Below are positions 24,483 to 33,688 of a stretch of 64,000 nucleotides of DNA, piece after piece. Position 1 is the stretch's first letter. Every line of letters starts with the position of its first letter. The DNA is taken from positions 55,185 through 119,184 of the forward strand of contig WTGO01000094.1 in assembly GCA_011523515.1 (NCBI GenBank), written 5' to 3'. Position numbers and translations under genes: made by a program. The DNA comes from Chloroflexota bacterium (GTDB taxonomy: Bacteria > Chloroflexota > Anaerolineae > Aggregatilineales > Phototrophicaceae). A model generated the notes under the pieces. It did no database searches. It had not been told where the DNA came from and was given only the letters and a program-made list of their open reading frames with translations.

Positions 24483-25426
24483 TGTCTTCCATTTCGGTTG
24501 TCATTCCAGTCTACCGCAGCGAGAACAGCATGCCGCTGCTCGTAAAGGAATTGGCGGCGGAGCTTCCCATACTCGCGGATCGCTACGAAGTCGTTTTGGT
24601 GGAAGACGACGGCGGAGACGGCAGTTGGTCAGTCATTGAAAAGCTGTCAGCCGAATATGAATTTGTGCGCGGCTATAAGCTTATGCGTAATTTCGGCCAG
24701 CACAATGCGTTGCTATGCGGGATTCGCGCGGCCAAATGCGATCTGGTCGTCACCATGGACGACGACCTGCAGCACCCGACGCGCTATATTCGAGAACTCG
24801 TGGAAAAGCTCGCCGAAGGTTATGACGTCGTCTACGGCGCGCCAACAAATATGCGGCATGGCCTGTTGAGAAACATTGCCTCTCAAACGACGAAAGTCAT
24901 TCTGGGCGGTGTGATGGGCTCAAAAACCGCGCGCAACGTAAGCGCCTTTCGCGTTTTTCGCACCGGTCTACGAGACGGATTCGCACATTTTCGCGGTCCG
25001 CTGGTGAACATTGACGTATTGCTCACTTGGGCGACTAACAGTTTTGTGGCGATCCACGTACCGCACGAACCGCGAACCATCGGCAAGTCGAATTATACGT
25101 TTGGCAAGTTGGTTGCCCATGCCTTCAACATGATGACCGGCTTCAGCACTCTGCCATTGCGCCTGGCCAGCGCCCTCGGTTTGATAATGACGGCTTTCGG
25201 CTCGGTAATTCTGGCCTATATCGTCTTGAGCCAGCTATTTGCCTTTCGCTTTGAGGTGCCCGGCTTCACATTCACCGCTTCGCTGGTGTCGATATTCGCC
25301 GGTGTACAGATGTTTGCCTTGGGTATAATCGGCGAGTACCTGGCCCGCATATACTTGCGGATAATGGATCAGCCGGCGTATGTCGTGCGTCAAGTGACCG
25401 GCGGGGCAGTGGAAGGCGCCGCATGA
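24482..25426 (+). CDS. family 2 glycosyltransferase with two C-terminal membrane helices
   Basis: A 314-residue GT-A enzyme of the DPM1/ArnC/GtrB type. SVVIPVYRSENSMPLL is followed by the metal-binding DxD group in VVTMDDDLQHP. The C-terminal third has two hydrophobic helices (LGLIMTAFGSVILAYIVL, then SIFAGVQMFALGIIGEY). Such enzymes load a sugar onto undecaprenyl or polyprenyl phosphate at the inner face of the membrane. It overlaps genes on both sides (TGATG and ATGA), so translation is coupled. The sugar may be the amino-sugar made by this operon. Confidence 0.88.
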   Translation: MSSISVVIPVYRSENSMPLLVKELAAELPILADRYEVVLVEDDGGDGSWSVIEKLSAEYEFVRGYKLMRNFGQHNALLCGIRAAKCDLVVTMDDDLQHPTRYIRELVEKLAEGYDVVYGAPTNMRHGLLRNIASQTTKVILGGVMGSKTARNVSAFRVFRTGLRDGFAHFRGPLVNIDVLLTWATNSFVAIHVPHEPRTIGKSNYTFGKLVAHAFNMMTGFSTLPLRLASALGLIMTAFGSVILAYIVLSQLFAFRFEVPGFTFTASLVSIFAGVQMFALGIIGEYLARIYLRIMDQPAYVVRQVTGGAVEGAA

Positions 25427-26166
25427 AAAATCAGCCCATCGAATTTCTGACCTGGGATTCGGCGCACTTCGGCCGCCGCATAGCCCGCGCGACCTGCCGA
25501 CAGGTCGACGCGAATGCTTGCTTCGAGATGCTGGTCGCGTGCCAGGAACACGACATCGAGTGCATGTATTTTCTGGCTGACGCCGCGGACCTGGATACGG
25601 TCGCCGTGCTGGAAGCCAACGGCTTCAAATTCGTCGACATTCGCCTTACTTTGGCCGCCCGTTACAAGACGCCGCCGGAAAATGTTCAATTGGACAGTAT
25701 GCGCTTTCGACTCGGCAATGACCGTGACCTGGCGACGCTGCTGCCAATCGCCGGCGCCAGCTTCGACCAATCAAGATTTTACGTCGATCAATGCTTTGGA
25801 CACGACAAGGCCACGCGAATGTTTCAAATCTGGCTGCAAAATTGCTTTGCCAACGAGCCCGGCGACGCGGTAGTAGTGGCGGAACTGAATGGTGCGGCGG
25901 TGGGGTTTGTCACCTGCCACTTGCACAAGCCCCCGGGCGAAGGCAACATTGGGCTGGTTGGCGTGGCGGAGTCCGCCCGCGGATCAGGCTGCGCCGGCGG
26001 CATGTTACAGGTTGCCGCGCGCTGGTTTGCCGCGCAAGGTGTGACGCATCTCAATGTCGTTACGCAAGGGCGAAATGTCGCTGCCCAGAGACTCTATCAG
26101 CGCAGCGGGTTCGTAACCCGGTCCGTGGAACTGTGGTTTCACAAGTGGTTTGATTGGCGCAGCTGA
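25423..26166 (+). CDS. WecD-like dTDP-amino-sugar N-acetyltransferase
   Basis: A 247-residue protein with two GNAT halves. The N-terminus (IEFLTWDSAHFGRRIA) and the C-terminal TQGRNVAAQRLYQRSGF, followed by a Phe-His-Lys-Trp-Phe end, are characteristic of WecD (RffC). WecD acetylates dTDP-4-amino-4,6-dideoxygalactose with acetyl-CoA. The acetyl-CoA loop is ESARGSGCAGGML. ATGA overlap with the GT2 gene. The presence of both this and a formyltransferase suggests two possible N-acyl groups on one sugar. Confidence 0.82.
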   Translation: MKNQPIEFLTWDSAHFGRRIARATCRQVDANACFEMLVACQEHDIECMYFLADAADLDTVAVLEANGFKFVDIRLTLAARYKTPPENVQLDSMRFRLGNDRDLATLLPIAGASFDQSRFYVDQCFGHDKATRMFQIWLQNCFANEPGDAVVVAELNGAAVGFVTCHLHKPPGEGNIGLVGVAESARGSGCAGGMLQVAARWFAAQGVTHLNVVTQGRNVAAQRLYQRSGFVTRSVELWFHKWFDWRS

Positions 26167-26195
26167 CCAATTCGATTACTCGTTCTGATGTCTGG

Positions 26196-27347
26196 ATGGT
26201 TATGGCCAGTTATCGCATTCCCTTTAACCGACCGACATACCTGGGCTCCGAAACTGATTACATCGCTGACAGCCTGTCCTCGTCGCATATCTCAGGCGAC
26301 GGCAAGTACAGCCAACGCTGTCACGACTTCTTGGAGCAGGCATTAGGCGTATCCAGAGCGTTCCTAACGACATCTTGCACGCACGCGCTGGAGATGGCTG
26401 CGCTCCTGCTAGACATTCAGCCCGGTGATGAAGTCATCGTCCCGTCCTTTACTTTTGTATCGAGTGTTAACGCCTTCGTCCTGCGCGGCGCTAGGCCCGT
26501 CTTCGCCGATATCCGACCAGATACGCTGAATCTGGACGAGCGCAAGCTGCCCGGCCTCATCACAGACAGAACGCGCGCCATTGTTTTGGTGCATTACGCC
26601 GGCGTCGCCTGCGAAATGGACGTCATCATGGCGATCGCCGGGCGACACCGCATTCCCGTTGTCGAAGACAGCGCCCATGCCTTATTCTCGCGCTACAAGG
26701 GCCGTCATCTCAGCACGTTTGGTCAGCTCGCCACCTTGAGCTTTCACGAAACCAAGAACTTCACCTGCGGCGAGGGCGGCGCCCTGCTCATCAATGACGA
26801 CGGCTTGATCGAGCGCGCCGAAATCATACGCGAGAAAGGCACTAATCGCGGCCGCTTCTTCCGCGGGCAAGTGGACAAATACACCTGGGTTGATCTGGGC
26901 TCGAGTTATCTGCCCTCCGATATGCTGGCGGCTTATCTCTGGGCGCAATTTGAACGCGCCGAGGACATTCAGACGCGGCGGCGTGAGATCTGGGAGCAAT
27001 ATGACCATCGCCTGGCGGATTGGGCCTCCGCAAACGATGTGCAATTGCCCACCGTTCCCGACTGTTGCGATCAGTCCTACCATATGTATTACCTGATCCT
27101 GCCCTCATTCGACGTGCGCACGGCGCTGATACAGCACCTCAAAGATCGCGGCATTCTGAGCGTGTTCCACTATCTGCCGCTGAATCTGTCGGACATGGGC
27201 CGGCGCTACGGTGGAAAAGCCGGCGACTGCCCGGTCGCGGAATCTGTGGCTGATCGGCTCTTGCGCCTGCCATTCTTTTACGCGCTGTCCCCATCTGAGC
27301 AGGAAGACGTGGTCGGCGCCATGCTCGCGTTTGATTCCTGGGATTAA
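26196..27347 (+). CDS. WecE-like dTDP-4-amino-4,6-dideoxysugar transaminase
   Basis: A 383-residue DegT/DnrJ/EryC1 aminotransferase. IPFNRPTYLGSETDYIAD is the WecE (RffA) N-terminus. The PLP lysine is in SFHETKNFTCGEGG. It converts dTDP-4-keto-6-deoxyglucose and glutamate to the 4-amino sugar. The frame is open to TTG 26154, but ATG 26196 or 26202 fits the family start; no strong ribosome site is visible. It depends on the dTDP-keto sugar made by RmlA and RmlB, which are encoded 13-15 kb away in this window. Confidence 0.85.
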   Translation: MVMASYRIPFNRPTYLGSETDYIADSLSSSHISGDGKYSQRCHDFLEQALGVSRAFLTTSCTHALEMAALLLDIQPGDEVIVPSFTFVSSVNAFVLRGARPVFADIRPDTLNLDERKLPGLITDRTRAIVLVHYAGVACEMDVIMAIAGRHRIPVVEDSAHALFSRYKGRHLSTFGQLATLSFHETKNFTCGEGGALLINDDGLIERAEIIREKGTNRGRFFRGQVDKYTWVDLGSSYLPSDMLAAYLWAQFERAEDIQTRRREIWEQYDHRLADWASANDVQLPTVPDCCDQSYHMYYLILPSFDVRTALIQHLKDRGILSVFHYLPLNLSDMGRRYGGKAGDCPVAESVADRLLRLPFFYALSPSEQEDVVGAMLAFDSWD

Positions 27348-27567
27348 CCAGTTGCGCCACCTGTGATACAATGAAAGCGGTGCGAGAACCATTCGACCCA
27401 TAATCACTACCCATAACATGCCGCAGACGACGGCATGAGCAGCGTTGAATGGCGTCAGGCCGAAGCGGAGCAATTAGATCGGCAGCTATCTTCGAAACAC
27501 CAAATAACCTCGAACGACCCGCGTCGAATAATGTCGGCGGGCAATTACTGCTTGGAGTACACCCTAC

Positions 27568-29229
27568 ATGGCAAAACAACCGAAATTCAAAATAACTCCG
27601 ATTGGAGGCTTGGGCGAGATCGGCAAGAACATGACGCTCTTCGAGCTGGGAGGCGACGGCTTCCTGATCGATTGCGGCATTATGTTTCCCGCCAACGATA
27701 TGCACGGCGTCGACTACATCATTCCCGACTTTCGCTGGCTGGAGGAGCGCGACGACATTCGACTGCATGGCATCTGCTTCACGCATGGCCACGAAGATCA
27801 TATCGGCGCCGTGACGCATCTGGTCAAAGCCTTTCCCAAACTCCCGCTGTACGCGACCCCGCTTACCGCTGGCCTGCTGCAGGTCAAGCTCAAGAATGCG
27901 CGGCTGCTGAAAACGACCGAACTAAATACCTTTGAAGCCGGCGACAGCATCCAGATCGGGCCTTTCAAGCTGGAGAGTTTCCACGTCTGCCACAGCATTC
28001 CGGACTGCGTCGGCTACGGTATCAACACGCCTTATGGTGTGGTGGCGGTCACCGGCGACTACAAATTCGACAACACGCCTGTGCATGGCCGCAAGACCGA
28101 CTACGCGCGCCTGGCAGGTTTCGCGCAGCGCGGCGTCGCTCTGCTGCTGGCCGATAGCACCAACTCGGACAAAGCCGGCTGGACGCAATCCGAAGCAGTC
28201 ATCGGCGCTGCCCTCGACCGCGTCTTCCGGCAGGCCAAGGGCCGTATCATGGTGGCGACTTTCGCCTCGCTGATGTCGCGTGTGCAGCAAGTCGTGAATG
28301 CCGCGCGCAATCACAAGCGCAAGGTCTGCATCACCGGCTATACCATGTCGGAATACGCCAAGATCGCCCGCAAACTTGGCTATTTGAATGTTGCCGACGA
28401 CATGCTGATCAGCATCGGACAGGCGCAGAACCTGCCGGCGCACAAGGTGGTCTTTATGGTCACAGGCTCTCAGGGCGAGCCCTCGGCCGTCTTGGGCAAG
28501 CTGGCCAGCGGCCGTCATCGCCAGCTGGATGTGCGCGAGAACGACACCATCATCCTGTCTTCGCACCCCATTCCCGGCAACGAAGAATTGGTCTATCGCA
28601 CCATCAATCGTCTGATCGAGCGCGGGGCGGACGTGATCTATGACCCCATCGAGTCCGTGCATGTTTCGGGTCATGCCTGCCAGGAAGAGATGCGTCTCAT
28701 GCTGAATCTAACGCAGCCCAAGAACTTGATACCGGTACATGGCGAAATCCGCCATCTTCACTTGCACGCCAAGCTGGCGGTTGACAATGGCATGCGCGCC
28801 GAGAATGTAACGGTCATATCGAACGGCACCACCGTCGAATTGGACGGGCGCGGCGTCAAAGTTGGCGAGCGGCAGCCGGGCGGCTATGTGTTTGTCGACG
28901 GCAGCGGCGTCGGCGATGTCGGGCGCGCTGTGATTCGCGATCGTGAGATATTGGCCAAAGACGGCTTCGTCCTTGTCAGCGTCAATGTGGACCAGCGCAG
29001 CGGCAAACTCGTCGACGAGCCGCGGATAGTATCGCGGGGGTTCGTCTATCTTCGAGAAGCGGAAGACTTCCTGGACCTGATCCGTGAGAATATCACCCAC
29101 ACGGTAAATCGCAGCCGGCGCAATCTCAACGGCAATCGACAAACGCTGGTTGAGGAGAATCTCAGCAAGCTCATTTACAGCGAGACCAAGCGCCGCCCCA
29201 TGATCTTCAGCATCGTCAACGAAATCTAG
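27568..29229 (+). CDS. rnj: ribonuclease J
   Basis: A 553-residue metallo-beta-lactamase/beta-CASP ribonuclease. The zinc motif HGHEDH is at residues 73-78, and further ligands include GDYKFDNTP and DSTNSD. The beta-CASP histidine is in the Leu-Ser-Ser-His-Pro-Ile-Pro-Gly-Asn-Glu segment, and a C-terminal domain closes the protein. It degrades and matures RNA by 5'-3' exonuclease and endonuclease action. A 220-base leader without a recognisable gene precedes it. Confidence 0.95.
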   Translation: MAKQPKFKITPIGGLGEIGKNMTLFELGGDGFLIDCGIMFPANDMHGVDYIIPDFRWLEERDDIRLHGICFTHGHEDHIGAVTHLVKAFPKLPLYATPLTAGLLQVKLKNARLLKTTELNTFEAGDSIQIGPFKLESFHVCHSIPDCVGYGINTPYGVVAVTGDYKFDNTPVHGRKTDYARLAGFAQRGVALLLADSTNSDKAGWTQSEAVIGAALDRVFRQAKGRIMVATFASLMSRVQQVVNAARNHKRKVCITGYTMSEYAKIARKLGYLNVADDMLISIGQAQNLPAHKVVFMVTGSQGEPSAVLGKLASGRHRQLDVRENDTIILSSHPIPGNEELVYRTINRLIERGADVIYDPIESVHVSGHACQEEMRLMLNLTQPKNLIPVHGEIRHLHLHAKLAVDNGMRAENVTVISNGTTVELDGRGVKVGERQPGGYVFVDGSGVGDVGRAVIRDREILAKDGFVLVSVNVDQRSGKLVDEPRIVSRGFVYLREAEDFLDLIRENITHTVNRSRRNLNGNRQTLVEENLSKLIYSETKRRPMIFSIVNEI

Positions 29230-29344
29230 ACCCGCGATAGCGTACTCGTCAGTTGCCACGGGCGGCCAGCGCGCGCTGAATATCGAAACGAACTGCATTC
29301 GGCTGCGTACTACTGCACGATAACAGATTGGAGAATGCAGCCCG

Positions 29345-30037
29345 ATGAAATATCCGGTCATAGAAGCTCGCGATGTCACGCGCCAATTAAAGCTGGGAAC
29401 GCATGTAGTTCATGCCCTGCGCGGTGTCGACCTGGAGATACATCGTAATGAGATGGTCGGGATCATTGGGCCGTCGGGCAGTGGCAAGAGTACGCTGCTG
29501 GGCATCATCGGCGGCTTGGACAGCCCCACCAGCGGCACGATCGCCATTGACGGTGTGGATGTCACGCGGATGAGCGAGGGGCAACTCACCGATATCCGCA
29601 ACCAGAAAATCGGCTTCGTCTTTCAATTCTTCAACCTGATTCCGACGCTCACCGCCCTGGAAAATGTCGCCTTGCCGATTGAATTTGCGCAGGTCAGGCG
29701 TCACAAACCCTTCAAGAGAGCCGAGGAATTGCTGGAAATGCTGGGGCTGGGCAGTCGCTTGCACCACCGCCCCAGCGAACTCAGCGGCGGGCAGCAGCAA
29801 CGCGTTGCCATCGCCCGTGCGCTGGCCAATGACCCGCCGATCTTGCTGGCGGATGAGCCCACCGGCAATCTGGACTCGCGCTCCGGCGAAACAGTCTTGG
29901 AGGCGTTGTCGGCTATCAGAGACCAAAGTGGCGCCACCGTCGTGCTAGTCACCCATGATCAGTCGCTGGCGTCCAGGATGGACCGCGTGCTCTCGCTGGT
30001 CGATGGGACCATAGTCGCTGGAAACGGCGCTGCCTAG
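29345..30037 (+). CDS. ABC transporter ATP-binding protein (LolD/MacB type)
   Basis: A 230-residue ATPase. Walker A is IIGPSGSGKSTLLGIIGG, the signature LSGGQQQRVAIARALA, Walker B ILLADEPTGNLDSR. The Asp-Glu-Pro-Thr-Gly-Asn-Leu-Asp form and the Phe-Gln-Phe-Phe-Asn-Leu Q-loop are typical of MacB/LolD/FtsE-like mechanotransmission ABC proteins. No permease is adjacent, so the partner is encoded elsewhere. Confidence 0.92.
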   Translation: MKYPVIEARDVTRQLKLGTHVVHALRGVDLEIHRNEMVGIIGPSGSGKSTLLGIIGGLDSPTSGTIAIDGVDVTRMSEGQLTDIRNQKIGFVFQFFNLIPTLTALENVALPIEFAQVRRHKPFKRAEELLEMLGLGSRLHHRPSELSGGQQQRVAIARALANDPPILLADEPTGNLDSRSGETVLEALSAIRDQSGATVVLVTHDQSLASRMDRVLSLVDGTIVAGNGAA

Positions 30038-30058
30038 CCCGCTGTCCATCAGTAAATC

Positions 30059-30082
30059 CGGTTGCGCATAATGACGCAACCG
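30059..30082. other. 8-bp inverted repeat between ABC ATPase and PRTase genes
   Basis: CGGTTGCG (30059-30066) and CGCAACCG (30075-30082) with an 8-base loop. There is no clean T-tract after it. It may weaken read-through from the ABC gene, or bind a regulator. A TATAAT (30121-30126) further down could serve the next gene. Confidence 0.4.
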
Positions 30083-30162
30083 AATGCCGCAGATCTGTTT
30101 TGTGCGCCAACGACACGCGCTATAATGCAGAGTTGGGACTATGCGAGCGAGAAGGGCAAACG

Positions 30163-30714
30163 ATGGCAGACGAATTCTATCCGGTCGAGGTGGCGGGCAT
30201 TCAGCGCAAGCTGCCGCTGATGGAAATCAAGCCCGGCGTCAAAATTGCCATTCTCAATATCTTGGGCGATTATGAATTCGTCAATGCGGCCAGCGTCGAA
30301 TTGGCGCAAGCCCTGGCGGACAAGCCGATCGACGTGCTGGTTACTGCCGAAGCCAAGTCTATCCCGCTCGCGCATGCGCTCAGCACCCTTATGCAATTGC
30401 CCTATGTCGTATTGCGCAAATCGCACAAACCCTATATGGGGGAAGCGCTGCAGAGCGAAACGCTAAGCATCACGACCGGCGAGCCGCAAACGCTCTTCCT
30501 CGACGAAAAAGACCGCCGCCTGGTCGCCGGCAAGCGTATCGCCATCCTCGACGATGTGATTTCCACCGGCAGCACTCTCCAGGGCATGCGCCTGATCATG
30601 GACAAAGCCGGCGCTGACGTCGTGGCGGAAACAGCCATTTTCACCGAGGGCGACCGCGCCCAATGGCACGACATCGTCGCCTTGGGTCACTTGCCCGTCT
30701 GGGTCGACGATTAA
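30163..30714 (+). CDS. adenine phosphoribosyltransferase-like protein
   Basis: A 183-residue type I phosphoribosyltransferase from ATG 30163. The PRPP loop is RIAILDDVISTGSTLQGM; the upstream VTAEAKSIPLAHALS supplies a substrate loop. It resembles Apt or xanthine PRT. The base specificity is not decidable by eye. It salvages purine bases to nucleotides in the cytoplasm. It sits 126 bases after the ABC ATPase gene. Confidence 0.82.
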   Translation: MADEFYPVEVAGIQRKLPLMEIKPGVKIAILNILGDYEFVNAASVELAQALADKPIDVLVTAEAKSIPLAHALSTLMQLPYVVLRKSHKPYMGEALQSETLSITTGEPQTLFLDEKDRRLVAGKRIAILDDVISTGSTLQGMRLIMDKAGADVVAETAIFTEGDRAQWHDIVALGHLPVWVDD

Positions 30715-30788
30715 GCCGAGCCCGGCACGATGGTATCAACTACTGGCGCATTCCGGCGCTGATCAGAGCAAGAGGGGACCGTTCTGCA

Positions 30789-31379
30789 ATGGAATCCAGC
30801 CTCTCGCCGCGCGGCGTAATCGCAGCGTTCTTGATTCTGGCTGTGGCGCTGGCCTTGAGTGCCGCTGCTCTGCTGCACTCGCAGCAGAAAGCGACCAGCA
30901 TCACCATTCATCCGCCGCGGCCGACGGAGACGCCGGCGCCTACACCCACGCACGAGCCAATCCTGATATATGTAACCGGCGCGGTGGCAAACCCCGAGCA
31001 GCTGTATACGCTGCCCTATGGCAGTCGCGTACATGATGCGATTGACGCCGCCGGCGGCATGACCGACGCTGCCAATCCCGCATCGGTGAACCTGGCTGCT
31101 GGTGTTCGCGACGGCGACCAAGTCCACGTTTCGGCTTCCACCGGCAGCGGCGCCGCCTTCGCGTTGGCGACGCCGTCCGGTGGCGTGCGTGTCCGCGTCA
31201 ATTCGGCGACTATAGCGGAATTGGAGACGCTGCCCGGTATCGGCGCGGTCACGGCGGCGCGGATTATTGAGTACCGCGAACAGGTCGGCGAGTTCAAGAG
31301 CTTGGCCGACCTCGATCAAGTCTCGGGTATCGGGCCCAGGATGTTGGAGAATCTGCAGGACCTGGTCGCCTTCGATTAG
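30789..31379 (+). CDS. ComEA-like helix-hairpin-helix protein
   Basis: A 196-residue protein from ATG 30789 with a GAGGGG site. One N-terminal membrane helix (VIAAFLILAVALALSAAALL), a Pro/Thr linker, an SLBB-like domain (PILIYVTGAVANPEQLY), and a C-terminal double HhH (VNSATIAELETLPGIGAVTA and later FKSLADLDQVSGIGPRML). This is the layout of ComEA, the membrane-anchored DNA receptor of natural transformation. No comEC gene follows, so competence is not proven. Its stop overlaps the ABC gene on the other strand by four bases. Confidence 0.88.
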   Translation: MESSLSPRGVIAAFLILAVALALSAAALLHSQQKATSITIHPPRPTETPAPTPTHEPILIYVTGAVANPEQLYTLPYGSRVHDAIDAAGGMTDAANPASVNLAAGVRDGDQVHVSASTGSGAAFALATPSGGVRVRVNSATIAELETLPGIGAVTAARIIEYREQVGEFKSLADLDQVSGIGPRMLENLQDLVAFD

Positions 31380-32461
31380 CGGATGCGCGCGCCGGACTGC
31401 GCGTCAAAGAAGAATGCGCGCGACCAGTCCAGGCTACAGTAGACGGTATCGCCCGGCTTGTGATCTTCACCCAGCGCAACTTGAACGCGCCAGCGCCGTT
31501 TCCGTAGCCAAACTTCCAGCAGCAAGAACTTCTCCGCGTAATACGGAATCGCCCGGTCGATTGTGGCAGGAATCCCCGTTTGCGCATCGCCAAGCTGGAT
31601 ATGTTCCGGGCGAACGCCGACGATGATTTCGGCGCCGTTGGGTCGCGCGCTGGGTAGCGGCGCTTTGCCCATGTAGCTGCCGTCCCATTCGCCATCTTGA
31701 ACGCGCCCCCAGAAGGAGTTCATCGTAGGCGTTCCCAAAAATTCAGCCACAAACAGGCTGTCGGGATCATCGTGTAAATCCGTATAGGTACCCGATTGCA
31801 CAATCCGCCCGGCGTTAAGCACCACGATACGGTCGGCGATGCTCATCGCTTCCACCTGGTCATGCGTCACATAAACCAGGGTAACGTTAAACTCCTGAAT
31901 CAGTCGCTTCAGCTCGACCCGCGCCTGGCCGCGAAACTTGGCGTCCAGATTGGCGAAGGGTTCGTCAAATAGCAGCAGCTCAAGATCGCGCGCAAAGGCG
32001 CGCGCAATGGATACGCGCTGCTTTTCGCCGCCGGATAAGCTGCGCGGAAACCGCCCCATCAAGCGCTCGATATCGACGCCGGTAATATTGGCCACAGTCT
32101 TGACGTGGGCCGGCACTTCTTCCTCGCGGTCGCGCAGCCGCAGGAAGAAGCCGACGGTCTTGCGACTCTCCCAATGCGGAATCAGCACATAATTCTGGAA
32201 GACCATTCCGATGCCGCGGTCACCCACTGCGACGGCGTCCAGCGGGATATCGTTGTAGAAGATGTCGCCCGTATCCGGCTGTTCCAGGCCGGCAATCAGC
32301 CGCAGCAGCGTCGTCTTGCCGCAGCCCGACGGGCCCAGCAGGACGACTGCCTCGCCATCTTCAATCCGCAGGTTGAAATCCTTGATGGCCAGGACGGGTG
32401 TCAATTTACGGCTCTTATCGTAAAAGGTCTTGCTGACATTCTTTAGCGTTACAGTCCGCAT
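31376..32461 (-). CDS. sugar-type ABC transporter ATP-binding protein (MalK/UgpC-like)
   Basis: A 361-residue CUT1-type ATPase. Walker A is LLGPSGCGKTTLLRLIAG, signature LSGGEKQRVSIARAFA, Walker B LELLLFDEPFANLD. The C-terminal ~120 residues are the TOBE/regulatory domain (VGVRPEHIQLGDAQ). It would energise uptake of a sugar or glycerol phosphate, but neither a binding protein nor permeases are adjacent. One MalK-like ATPase often serves several importers, which would explain the isolation. Confidence 0.9.
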   Translation of the reverse strand: MRTVTLKNVSKTFYDKSRKLTPVLAIKDFNLRIEDGEAVVLLGPSGCGKTTLLRLIAGLEQPDTGDIFYNDIPLDAVAVGDRGIGMVFQNYVLIPHWESRKTVGFFLRLRDREEEVPAHVKTVANITGVDIERLMGRFPRSLSGGEKQRVSIARAFARDLELLLFDEPFANLDAKFRGQARVELKRLIQEFNVTLVYVTHDQVEAMSIADRIVVLNAGRIVQSGTYTDLHDDPDSLFVAEFLGTPTMNSFWGRVQDGEWDGSYMGKAPLPSARPNGAEIIVGVRPEHIQLGDAQTGIPATIDRAIPYYAEKFLLLEVWLRKRRWRVQVALGEDHKPGDTVYCSLDWSRAFFFDAQSGARIR

Positions 32462-32642
32462 GGCGGCGCTTTCGGCATAAGAATCTGCAGCCTAGGATAA
32501 CACAGACGCAGCCGGGCCGTTGAAAAGCGGCAATACCTGGCGTCAATTGCGCTCGCGCTATAGCAAGGACGCCGTTGGCTATTGTATAATTCAGGTGTCG
32601 CAAGCTGTGTTTGAAGCGAATGAGCGCCACTGGAGCCACAAT

Positions 32643-33608
32643 TTGAGCCAGACGATTCAGCCGGATCTGATACCGGTAACCAGCAGCGCGGATTGGCAGC
32701 CGGACCCCAAGAGCCCGCGGCGGCGGCCGCCCTGGATACGCGTCCGCGCGCCCAGCGGCGAGACCTACGAAAATGTGCGCCGGCTGATGCGCGGCAAGAC
32801 GCTGCATACGGTTTGCGAAGAAGCGCAGTGTCCCAACCTCGGCGAATGCTGGGGTAAGGGAACGGCTACCTTCCTGATGATGGGCGATACCTGCACGCGC
32901 AGCTGCGGCTTCTGCGATATCAAGACCGGACGCCCCAATCCGCTCGATTGGCAGGAGCCGAATCGCATCGCCGAGAGCGTGCGGGCGATGGGATTGCAGC
33001 ATGTCGTGATCACCAGCGTCAATCGCGATGACCGGCCCGATGGCGGCGCTCCGCTCTTTTCCATGGTCATCCGCCGTATTCGGCAGCTGCAGCCTGGCTG
33101 CTCTATTGAAGTACTGATTCCAGATTTCAAAGGCAGCGAGTTGGCGCTGAAAATCGTGATGGATGCCCAACCGGAGATCCTCAACCATAATGTGGAGACC
33201 GTGCCGCGGCTATTCAAACGCGTGCAGCCGCAAGATCGCTATGAGTGGGCGCTTTCCACATTGGCGAATGCCAAGCAGATGGATCCGCTGGTTCTGACGA
33301 AAAGCGGGATCATGCTTGGTCTGGGCGAGACTCTGGACGAAGTGCTGGAAACCATGGAAGATCTGGTTGATATCGGCGTTGACATTTTGACGCTGGGTCA
33401 ATATCTGCAGCCCAGCCAACGTCACCTGCCGATCGAGCGTTATTACACGCCGGCCGAGTTTGATCATTTGCGCGAGCAGGGTTTGGCCATGGGCTTCAAG
33501 TGGGTGGAGAGCGGCCCGCTGGTGCGCAGCAGTTACCGCGCTGCGGAGCAAGTGCGCGAGCTTTCGCGACTGGATCATTTTCGCTTGCATGAAGCCAGGT
33601 TAGGCTGA
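32643..33608 (+). CDS. lipA: lipoyl synthase
   Basis: A 321-residue radical-SAM enzyme. Start TTG 32643 has GGAG seven bases upstream; the open frame continues 41 codons further but that part spans a possible -10 element (TATAAT at 32585). The auxiliary cluster cysteines are C58, C63 and C69 ([12 protein letters not shown]), and the radical-SAM cluster is C84, C88, C91 (CTRSCGFC). The C-terminal Ser sits in [10 protein letters not shown]. It inserts two sulfur atoms into octanoyl groups of lipoyl domains, supporting 2-oxoacid dehydrogenases. lipB is not nearby. Confidence 0.95.
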   Translation: MSQTIQPDLIPVTSSADWQPDPKSPRRRPPWIRVRAPSGETYENVRRLMRGKTLHTVCEEAQCPNLGECWGKGTATFLMMGDTCTRSCGFCDIKTGRPNPLDWQEPNRIAESVRAMGLQHVVITSVNRDDRPDGGAPLFSMVIRRIRQLQPGCSIEVLIPDFKGSELALKIVMDAQPEILNHNVETVPRLFKRVQPQDRYEWALSTLANAKQMDPLVLTKSGIMLGLGETLDEVLETMEDLVDIGVDILTLGQYLQPSQRHLPIERYYTPAEFDHLREQGLAMGFKWVESGPLVRSSYRAAEQVRELSRLDHFRLHEARLG

Positions 33609-33688
33609 GCAGGTGCGGCGTCCGCCGTCAGCCTGCTGGAGCTGCGAGATTTAGGATTGCGAGTAGGTAAAGTCAAAGAGGGAAACAC

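Noticed and set aside
27435..27935. 166-residue plus-strand frame before RNase J
   Set aside because: Most of it overlaps the RNase J gene in another frame and is low in recognisable structure.
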